Shown one piece after another: positions 56,864 through 64,000 of a stretch of 64,000 bases of DNA; the first letter of the stretch is position 1, and each line of letters opens with the position of its first letter. The notes below the pieces were generated by a model that saw only the letters and a program-made list of their open reading frames with translations, made no database searches and was not told where the DNA came from. This DNA comes from Tilletia caries (Eukaryota > Basidiomycota > Exobasidiomycetes > Tilletiales > Tilletiaceae). The stretch is taken from the NCBI GenBank assembly GCA_032718865.1, contig JALUTQ010000003.1, forward strand, positions 154,001-218,000, in the 5' to 3' direction. The position numbers were made by a program, and so were the translations under genes.

Positions 56864-56959
56864 CCTTTCTTCGTTCCTTCACTCGTACTTCATCCTTCGC
56901 ACTCGCCCACTATCACTTCCGACTCTTCAATCTCTTCCCTTTCAAGCATCGCAAGCGCA

Positions 56960-58762
56960 ATGTCGCAGCGCTCTGCTCCCTCCATCTCCAGCTCGACAGG
57001 TCGCCAGATAGCGGCTCTTCAAGACGAGGCACGGCTCATCCAGTCGGATGCTGCCGGTGCGGGCGAGGATGTTGGCGGAGATGCCTTCATGGCTGCGGGA
57101 GAAGGCGATCACAAGGAGGACGACAAGGACGACGACGCCGACCAAGCTGCTTCGGCAACCGCTCATCAAGACCATCATCCACTCAACTCCTACATCCGTG
57201 GAGGCGAACGTCCCGCGCGTGATGTTCAGCGCGACATCGAGCAAGGCATCATGGACTCGCTCACGGACCCTTACCTTCCCTCCAACGCCGGAGATCAGTC
57301 CGTCCACCGATACCCACCCTCTCTCAACCTTCCGAAGGTGTACTCGGTCAAGGGCAAGGCCAAGAAGGCTCGGTCGTCATCTCACTCGGCCGATTCGGAT
57401 GAGGAGGTTCGACGCATCGTCGCGAAGGACCTGGAAGAAGGGCGTCCGATAACGCCTGAGCCTACCAAGATAGAGGACCTGTTCTCCCTCTTCGAGCAGC
57501 TCACCCCGACATCTCGCAAGACCGCCCTAGGTCGGTTGTTGCCTGTCGCGAAGGGGCCCAATCATGCGGAATCGGACAGCGAGACCCCCCAGGCCCAGGA
57601 CAACCCCTATCGACGTCCTGTGGCTAAGGCTCCTCCTCCGACATCGACACCATCATCAAGCAAACACAAGCTGTCGCCGCAAGGCCTTCCATCTCTCAAA
57701 AAGATTCGACATCAAGCTCCTCTGCTCGGCCGCTCTGACAGCGAGCCTTCACTCATCAGGGGCCGACCCTTCCAGCCAAAGGCGAAGAGCACGGCCACGG
57801 TCGACCTCCCCTCCCTCGTCGTCATCAACAAGCTGCGTAACTCGATGTACGTACCGCTGTGGCATTTCACCCAAGAAGGCATCGTGGAGGGAAGAGCGCG
57901 CGATGCGCACGTCGTACACACGACAACTCCGACCATCGCTCAACTCCTGGACTCGTCCGGTCCAAACGCTCAGCTTGGTCAGCACAAGAAACAAGACCCG
58001 GCGATGTCTTACGCTGAGATGTCGTCGGCATTCAAGGCCTTCGACAAGTCCATGGAGAAGGTCGTCGCGGAAGCCAAAGGAGAGGTCAAGGAATGGCTCC
58101 AAATCGAGAAGGACGCCTGGGTGGACATGTGGTCGTCCGTTCGCGATCACCCTCTGATAGGGAAGAGTGGAGGATGGGCGATCCTTGCTCGCTACGTCGA
58201 CCTGCTCCGACACGACTACTACGATGCCCCATACGGCTATCGACTCGACCCTGCCACTTGGCAGTCTGATATCATGGCGCGGGTCAAGATGTTCTTGGAC
58301 TTCAACTCCATCATCGAGGCGTCGTCTTCTTCCTCGGGTGCTCATCAAGCTGGACACGGCGGCAATCAACAGGCCTCCTCCTCATCGGGCAAGTCCGCTC
58401 AGAAGAAGAACAAGGCCCAAGGGGGCAAGCAGCCCTTTTCATCGGGCGCCTCGACTAGTCCCGATGGTCTTGGCGCCTGCTTCGTCTGCGGGTCCCGGGT
58501 TCGGCACAACATCAACGACTGCAACCGAGTCCCCGAAGGTCGAGAGACCGCGCACGCCAAGCGTGACGCCAGCCGCAAGCTTGTCCGGGCCTCGGATGGC
58601 ACAACTATCATCTGCCACCGATTCAATCTCTCCAACGGATGCATGTCGACTGCTCCAAGCTGCTCGGCCGGAAAGCACGAGTGCTCCATCTGCGGCAAGA
58701 CCGAGCATGGGTGCCAAGGTTGCCCTGCCGTCACCAAGCCCTCTCAAGCCTCAGGGCTTTGA
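56960..58762 (+). CDS. Element 3 Gag with zinc knuckles
   Basis: A 600-residue intact frame from the ATG at 56960. The acidic, disordered N-terminus has a Lys/Asp run. A central segment contains VPLWHFTQEGI, related to YIDLWHLTAEGM of element 1. The capsid-like helices end in WGDIMARVK-type sequence. The C-terminus has CFVCGSRVRHNINDC and CSICGKTEHGCQGC. The end overlaps the RT frame by about 56 nt. Confidence 0.88.
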   Translation: MSQRSAPSISSSTGRQIAALQDEARLIQSDAAGAGEDVGGDAFMAAGEGDHKEDDKDDDADQAASATAHQDHHPLNSYIRGGERPARDVQRDIEQGIMDSLTDPYLPSNAGDQSVHRYPPSLNLPKVYSVKGKAKKARSSSHSADSDEEVRRIVAKDLEEGRPITPEPTKIEDLFSLFEQLTPTSRKTALGRLLPVAKGPNHAESDSETPQAQDNPYRRPVAKAPPPTSTPSSSKHKLSPQGLPSLKKIRHQAPLLGRSDSEPSLIRGRPFQPKAKSTATVDLPSLVVINKLRNSMYVPLWHFTQEGIVEGRARDAHVVHTTTPTIAQLLDSSGPNAQLGQHKKQDPAMSYAEMSSAFKAFDKSMEKVVAEAKGEVKEWLQIEKDAWVDMWSSVRDHPLIGKSGGWAILARYVDLLRHDYYDAPYGYRLDPATWQSDIMARVKMFLDFNSIIEASSSSSGAHQAGHGGNQQASSSSGKSAQKKNKAQGGKQPFSSGASTSPDGLGACFVCGSRVRHNINDCNRVPEGRETAHAKRDASRKLVRASDGTTIICHRFNLSNGCMSTAPSCSAGKHECSICGKTEHGCQGCPAVTKPSQASGL

Positions 58763-60443
58763 GTTGGCTATCACATCTCTCAATCTCGCCCATGCGTTTC
58801 CAACCATGGTGCGAGATCTGGAGGAGGGGTTCTCTTTCGGAATCCCCCCGATCAGGGTCACCACGGTGAACCCAAACCATGCTGAGGCTGAGGAGGATCT
58901 GGAGATCCTTTAGGAGATTGTGGACAGGGAGGTGGACGTGGGTAGAGTCCTGGCTCCTTTGTCTTTGGAGGAGGTGGAGGAGAGGTTGGGTTGCTTTCAG
59001 ACTTCTCCGCTGGGCTTGGTTCCCAAGCCTGGCGGGAAGTTCAGGATGATTCAAGACTTCTCCTTCCCGAGGAAGGCCGGTCCCACTCTCATCAATCAGT
59101 AGCATGGTGTAATCCCTCTGCTTCACGATCAATCAATTTCCGAGCTCTGGCTTTGCCAACTCGATGTTTGAGCTTCTTTCATCATCATCGTGGAATGACT
59201 CTCGCTGGACTCTTGAATCATGGGATCAATTCATTGGAATGGTGGGCTGATCTGCTCTTTTCTCCTTCCTCTCTTTCATCAGATTCGGGATTCCCCGAAG
59301 GGATCCTTTGCAGCAATGTCGGACGCGCAGGAGGCGTTCCGGGCGATCAAGGCGCACCCCTCTCAGCTTCCGGGGTTGGTCATTGCGTTGCCAAAAGGAG
59401 GATTTGGCATTGACACCCGTCTGCCCTTTGGGCTGGCTTCGGCCACGGGGGTCTGGGGGTCGGTGGCGGACCTCGTCAAGATGCTGATCATCAGCACAAT
59501 GCCCGCACTCCGGGTCATCAAATGGGTTGACGATTTCGTCTTCATCAAACCCCCGGACTCGGCAATCACGCTCAAGGACATCCATCAAGCGACCGAGGTG
59601 CTGGGTTTCCCCTGGCACCCGGTGAAGCAGTCGGACTTCGACTCGAAGGTTACTTACCTGGGATTCATCTGGGACCTTCATGCGATGACGGTCAAGCTTC
59701 CGGATTCGAAACGGGAAGCGTTCAGCTTACGGGCCTCGGCTTTCCTGTCGTCTTCACCTCGGTCCCTCAAGGAAGTGCGCGAGACGTGCGGTGCACTTCA
59801 GCATGTGGCCTCCATGGCCCGGGACCTGGCTCCTTTCCTTGCGGAGTTCTTCGGTTTCATGAAGGCTTGGGAGTCCAAGGAGCCTTATCATCGACTTCAC
59901 GTCCCTGCTCAGGTACAAGACGAAGCCAAGGTTTGGGTGCGTGCCCTCAGGCACGAAATGGTCAGGTCAATTGCCATGCCTTCGAAGGAGTTTCCTCACG
60001 TCTTGTACGTCGACGCGTCTACAACCTGGGGCGTCGGGGTGACGTGTGACGATCGATGGGCGGCTTGGATGTTGCTCTCCGGTTGGGATTCTGATGGAAA
60101 AGGGATTGGCTGGGCCGAAGCGGCTGCCTTGGAGCTTGGCGTCCGGCAGGCGGTTGCGATGGGCGCCTCGGACTATGTCCTTCGGATCTTCAGCGATAAC
60201 AAAGGTGTTATCGGGGCTTTCAGGAAAGGTCGGAGTCGAGGACGATCGGCCAACTCGATCATGCGCTCGCTCATTGCTTTTGCGATGCAGCATCATCTCG
60301 ACGTTCGGGTCACCTACGTGGCTACCGACGTCAACCCGGCCGACGCGCCGTCTCGGGGGGAGGCTCTGCCTGGCCCTCATCTTCCCGGTTTTGACACCCC
60401 AGCCCCCCTTCGACCCTTCCTTCATGCCACACGGAGACGTTAA
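58707..60443 (+). pseudogene. Element 3 reverse transcriptase-RNase H (intron, one TAG)
   Basis: The frame starts at an ATG (58707) inside the gag end. It is stopped by TAG at 58911-58913 between EDLEIL and EIVDREVD; a single C-to-T change from CAG would explain it. It then continues with FQTSPLGLVPKPGG and FRMIQDFSFPRKAG. From about 59100 to 59310 there is intron-like non-coding DNA, at the same place as in element 1. RT resumes in the same frame with DAQEAFRAIKAHPSQ, FGLASATGVWG and the catalytic KWVDDFVFI. RNase H (YVDASTTWGVGVT, FSDNKGVIGAF, NPADAPSRG) ends at 60443. Confidence 0.87.
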
Positions 60444-61833
60444 GTGGTACCAAAGACAACTTCGGGAGGAGCAGAAGGCTCGATATCCTCGCACAAGGCG
60501 GCAGGGGGCTGCGTCCTTGGCAGGAACCAAATCTGGCCGGCTTCCAACTCCCTTCACCCATCGAGCCCCGCGACGGGGCTCATCTTCATCATCATCATCA
60601 TCCTCCTCTTCACAACCAGCAGCTTTGCATCAATCTTCCATCACCAAATCACTCTCTCCATCCGCCCTGACGAGCCTGGCTCTCGTTGGGCGCCCCAAGC
60701 CTCTCAAGACAATCAAGACATCGAAACCCTCGTCCTTCGGCAAGAAGCCCCTGGCTCGTGATCGAATCATGTCCATCGCCCCCATCAGTGGGGACAATCC
60801 TGGACTCAAGACGACATCGGGGTTCGACTTCGACCCGCAAGGCTGCCACTGGCAGGCTGTTCACCAGATCCTCGCGTCCTCGCTCGAGGCTTCAACGCGT
60901 GCCAATTATGGCGCTGGCATTGACCATTTCATCGCTTTCTGCAACGAGAGCGGCATCGCTCATCGACATCGATACCCTGTGTCCCAGGGCTTGCTCCTCG
61001 CCTTTGTGGCTCATATGAGCGACAAGGTCAGGGCTTCAACACTCAGCAACTACATCACCGGCATCGCCACCTGGCACCGGACCTGGAATCAACCTTTCGA
61101 GAGGGGCGAGGCTGTCGGCCTGGCCCTCAGGGCTCTATCGAAATCAGGACCTCCCAAGCTGCCCCCTCGCCCGCCGGTCACTCCTGAGGAGCTCATGGCC
61201 GTATTCCGCGTTCTGGATGTTGCCGGGAATGCTCATCATGCAGCGGTATGGGCTTGTGCGTTGGTCTCATGGTGGTCCATGTGTCGGTTGGGGGAAACAA
61301 CCACGGCCAACCTCTCTCCTCAGGCTGATCGCAACGTGATGCGGTCCCACTTTCGAGGTTTCTCGACGGGAGATTCGGGCCACAGGATGGCGGCCTTCTG
61401 GCTACCATGGACGAAGACGACGAAGGTCCAAGGTCTGGACAAGTTCGTGGCCGACTGCGGTGGGGCTCTCAACCCGGTCTTCGCCCTCCGCCATCATTTT
61501 CGACTCTCGCCTCACGTTCCGGAGCTCGCCGGCATCACTTCACTCTTCGCTTTCAGGGAGCGGGCTGACAAGCCCCTCCTTCCTCTCACAAAGAAGTCTT
61601 TTCTCGAGACCTTCAACTCGGCCCTTTCTGCTGCCGGTCGTGGTTCGCATGTGGGGCACTCGTTCCGGATTGGGGGCGCGACCATCCACTGGCGTGCTGG
61701 TGTCCCCCTGGATACCATCAAGCTCATGGGGGGTTGGAAGTCCGACTCCGTACTTCAATACCTCCGTCGCCTGGATATCGGATTGGCCAGCGCGCATGCG
61801 CTCACGGCAGCATTCATCGGGAATCCCTTGTGA
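60424..61833 (+). CDS. Element 3 tyrosine recombinase
   Basis: 469 residues from the ATG at 60424, which overlaps the RT stop by 20 nt. The basic N-terminus has a Ser11 run. The SAM-like core-binding domain includes EASTRANYGAGIDHFIAFC. The catalytic arginine is in SMCRLGET, the HxxR box in GHSFRIGGATIHW and the tyrosine in SVLQYLRRLD. All catalytic motifs are present and uninterrupted, so this enzyme could be active. Confidence 0.92.
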   Translation: MPHGDVKWYQRQLREEQKARYPRTRRQGAASLAGTKSGRLPTPFTHRAPRRGSSSSSSSSSSSQPAALHQSSITKSLSPSALTSLALVGRPKPLKTIKTSKPSSFGKKPLARDRIMSIAPISGDNPGLKTTSGFDFDPQGCHWQAVHQILASSLEASTRANYGAGIDHFIAFCNESGIAHRHRYPVSQGLLLAFVAHMSDKVRASTLSNYITGIATWHRTWNQPFERGEAVGLALRALSKSGPPKLPPRPPVTPEELMAVFRVLDVAGNAHHAAVWACALVSWWSMCRLGETTTANLSPQADRNVMRSHFRGFSTGDSGHRMAAFWLPWTKTTKVQGLDKFVADCGGALNPVFALRHHFRLSPHVPELAGITSLFAFRERADKPLLPLTKKSFLETFNSALSAAGRGSHVGHSFRIGGATIHWRAGVPLDTIKLMGGWKSDSVLQYLRRLDIGLASAHALTAAFIGNPL

Positions 61834-62322
61834 TCCTGACCTTGGTCTCTCTTTCACACCACTCTTGGCGGTTTCCTCCTGAGTCCTGCCTCATCACTTC
61901 ACAGTTCTCCATTCTCATGACCCCTTTTCAGGCGATGATCCATTCCGCTGCAACATCGATCACCTCAATCATACGCGCGTTCGGCGTTTCCCTGCGCTCT
62001 CTGACTCTTCCATCCTCATCATTGGTGCCATTGCTTTCGGAATCAGTGATTTCAGTGATACTTTCCAGCTTGATCCCTGCGTGCATATAAGGACGTCAGC
62101 GACCCAAATCATTCTTCACCTGGCCGCCGCGGTCTGCCTCACTGCACTCTGCATCCCTGCCTTCGGGATCTGAGGGACGGCGGGCCCGGCGGATCATTCT
62201 CGGGTCTCAGCTGGCCAGACCTATTTAGGTCTCTTACTATGCACGTGTATCTTTGGATCCACGTTTTCCTTTCTCTATCAATGAGTCTACTCAGAACGTC
62301 GCACCGCACGGAGCAAGGCCGA
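61834..62322. other. Element 3 3' non-coding region
   Basis: 490 bp between the recombinase stop and repeat B. No gene; probably the 3' leader of the element. Confidence 0.5.
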
Positions 62323-62439
62323 GGGTGTCGCGTCAGATGAGATGGAATCGCTGTCGCTCGGCCTCGGCTGCAGTGAGGACGTGACGCGTAATGCCAAGAC
62401 ACATGGCACCGCGTCGCGTCGGGATCGGGAGTGGAAAAT
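62323..62439 (+). repeat. Element 3 repeat B
   Basis: 117 bp matching 45203-45319; separated from A2 by CTT. Confidence 0.9.
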
Positions 62440-62442
62440 CTT

Positions 62443-62566
62443 CTCATAAGTCGGCCCGACGCGCGTCGGTGCCTCTGACGGACGACCACATCATCAGTCG
62501 TCCTCACTCACGTCCTCACTGCTATCCTCTCATAGGTGCGCAGTTGAGTAGTTCATTGATTCAATC
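62443..62566 (+). repeat. Element 3 repeat A2
   Basis: 124 bp matching A1; its right end is the likely right terminus of the element. Confidence 0.9.
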
Positions 62567-63227
62567 AGTGCTTTTCAAAGGTCATATGACCTCTATTTTG
62601 AGGCCTGGTCATATGACATGACTCCTATTTGAATTTCGCTCCGGACCCTGGTCATATGACATGACTCCTATTATAGGTCATATCGGGTCATATTCACCAA
62701 ATCGCCTGGAAAACGCTGTTTTACGCTCGAAATCCTCCCTTGTCGGCCTGTGCAAGTCCTTCAGAGCAACCAAAGTCCATTCAAACGAGAAAAATTTCGT
62801 CAAAAAGGCCTTACGGCGTCATCGACGGTGTTTCGGAGGTTGAGCAGTGATTAGGATTGATCTTTCCGGTGCGGTGATTATATAAGCACGTCTTTGACGC
62901 GTCGTAACGCGCCTGACGCGTCGATTAGCAGCGTGACCTTTGGAACCGACGTGTTTTCACCTCATCTTCCACTCTTCAACTTCATCTGACATCTCCTCAG
63001 TCCTCCGCCGCACTCATCTAATCCGTCGCTTTCAAGACGCACACGACGCCCACTCCCTGTCTGGCAATTTCCCTACGCGCATCGCGCTAGCAGCCTGTGT
63101 CCGTGAGTAGCTACTCGAAGCCGCTACCCTGGCCAACCTGTTACTGACTCAGTTACTCTCTTCCTTCACAGCAGCAGAACCAGGTTGCAATTTGCAGCCA
63201 CCCACCTTCCTCGTTTCGTTCGTCGTC
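62567..63227 (+). promoter_or_regulatory. Upstream region of the last gene: palindromes, TATA box, leader intron
   Basis: The palindrome AGGTCATATGACCT (62579-62592) is followed by two copies, 43 bp apart, of a ~26-bp unit containing GGTCATATGACATGAC (about 62604 and 62647), and by further GGTCATAT half-sites. TATATAA lies at 62879-62885. A 69-nt intron candidate (63103-63171, GTGAGT...CACAG with a CTGAC branch site) lies in the leader before the ATG at 63228. Confidence 0.6.
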
Positions 63228-64000
63228 ATGACCGAGTCCGTAAGCGCCATGAACCAGGAAGCCGTGCGCGCGGCCATGCAGGCTGAATTGGATGGCGTCG
63301 ACGCCATCGCTCGATTCCGGTTCGACGACGAGTTCAACATCTACTCTTTCGGTCAAGCAATCGACGCCATTCCCAATGCATCGCCGGGGCTGACGGCGTC
63401 TCTGCGCAAGGTTGCATACGCATTCGATGAGCCGGACACCCACGCCGAGGCTTTTCAATCCACACCATCGCTCTCGTTCCCACAGTCTCAAGAACGGTAC
63501 AAGGCACTTCAGGAGCGGCTCAACTACGACGAGTACCTACAATTTACATCGAGCCAGTCACAGCAGATTGGTACGCAAGCAGAATCCCAGTCGCAGTCGA
63601 CAACACAAGCTGCGTCGACGCCATCTGCTTTCCGCGCTCCTCCCTGCGCTCAACCTTCCAAGCTACAGATCCCGAATCGCGAACCTGAAGCACCCAATCC
63701 CAGACGATCTCCTCGCGGCGTCACCCAGTCTCGTCGTCTCTCGGGATACGCTGTTGGAGAAGAGTCAGAGGAGCGTAGTCGCGGCACCCATCGTTCACCA
63801 GTACCAGGCTCGTCCTCGAAGCCCCAAGGCCAAAAAGGTTCCGCGTCCTCCACCAAGATGCTCTCACTGTCGAGCAGCGACTCTGAGGCGGCGCAAAGCG
63901 AGAAAGAAGACTTCGACTCAGGCCGCCCTCGGCCTCGCCCACGACGCGCTCGTCCGGCCTCCAAGAGGTCCGACTTTGTCGTTCCGGACAGCGACTCTGA
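63228..64000 (+). CDS. Protein of unknown function, 3'-partial
   Basis: The frame from the ATG at 63228 stays open for 257 codons to the window edge. The first ~90 residues look folded (AELDGVDAIARFRFDDEFNI, SFGQAIDAIPNAS). After that it becomes Gln/Ser- and then Arg/Pro/Ser-rich, with acidic Ser clusters (LSLSSSDSEA). The long leader with a TATA box and a 5'UTR intron looks like that of a fungal gene. It could equally be a Gag-like or regulatory ORF of another element, given the neighbourhood. I recognise no family. Confidence 0.65.
   Translation, partial: MTESVSAMNQEAVRAAMQAELDGVDAIARFRFDDEFNIYSFGQAIDAIPNASPGLTASLRKVAYAFDEPDTHAEAFQSTPSLSFPQSQERYKALQERLNYDEYLQFTSSQSQQIGTQAESQSQSTTQAASTPSAFRAPPCAQPSKLQIPNREPEAPNPRRSPRGVTQSRRLSGYAVGEESEERSRGTHRSPVPGSSSKPQGQKGSASSTKMLSLSSSDSEAAQSEKEDFDSGRPRPRPRRARPASKRSDFVVPDSDS

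Larger units (their letters stand above)
56740..62566 (+). mobile_element. YR retrotransposon, element 3
   Basis: Gag, RT-RNase H and tyrosine recombinase on the plus strand between direct repeats A1 (56740-56863) and A2 (62443-62566). Repeat B (62323-62439) lies 3 bp before A2. Instead of a second B after A2, the other B copy lies upstream at 45203-45319. The element therefore either has terminal repeats of B-A type, the left one split by inserted DNA, or has lost B2. Gag and recombinase frames are intact; RT has one nonsense codon. No target duplication was seen. Confidence 0.85.

Overview
The window is nuclear DNA of a filamentous or yeast-like fungus, most probably a basidiomycete. The protein-coding genes are densely packed, and most carry several short introns (about 48-100 nt) with GTGAGT/GTGCGT-type donors. 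Recognisable host genes are a SEC18/NSF ATPase, a fungal-type protein arginine N5-methyltransferase (RMT2), a p24-like dynactin subunit and a TB2/DP1/HVA22 protein. The large low-complexity regulators are also typical of fungi. I cannot name the species from sequence alone.

Host-gene part (1-27.5 kb). A SEC18 gene enters from the left edge. A 6.7-kb Ty1/copia element follows on the minus strand with identical-looking 372-bp LTRs and a 5-bp target duplication. Next come an F-box-like gene (+), a SANT/Myb-domain gene (-, six exons), a dynactin p24-like gene (+) divergent from it, a gene of unknown function interrupted by an in-frame TAG (+), a Ser/Pro/Gly-rich protein gene (-), and a TB2/DP1 gene (+).

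Transposon-rich part (27.5-62.6 kb). A tyrosine-recombinase (YR) retrotransposon, called element 1, has split direct repeats A1-ORFs-B1-A2-spacer-B2. It is flanked by a 206-bp direct duplication of host DNA that contains the end of RMT2. RMT2 (-) is cut in exon 5 by a 6.4-kb Ty3/gypsy element (320-bp LTRs, 5-bp duplication). It also carries a 3.2-kb hAT transposon (8-bp duplication) 33 bp before its start codon. Then follow a ~219-bp satellite, a second YR retroelement (element 2), a ~4.7-kb higher-order satellite (two ~340-bp monomers, ~684-bp period), and a third YR retroelement (element 3). A copy of element 3's B repeat sits 11.4 kb upstream, next to a possible short inverted repeat, so its left terminus may have been split by one large insertion.

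Right edge. A new open reading frame starts at 63228, behind a TATA box and a probable 5'UTR intron, and leaves the window.

How the parts relate. The host genes look unrelated to one another. The notable biology is the accumulation of three YR retroelements of different sequence, one copia, one gypsy and one hAT element around RMT2, several of them apparently young. The strongest unusual signal is the 206-bp duplication flanking element 1, because YR retroelements are not expected to make long target duplications.
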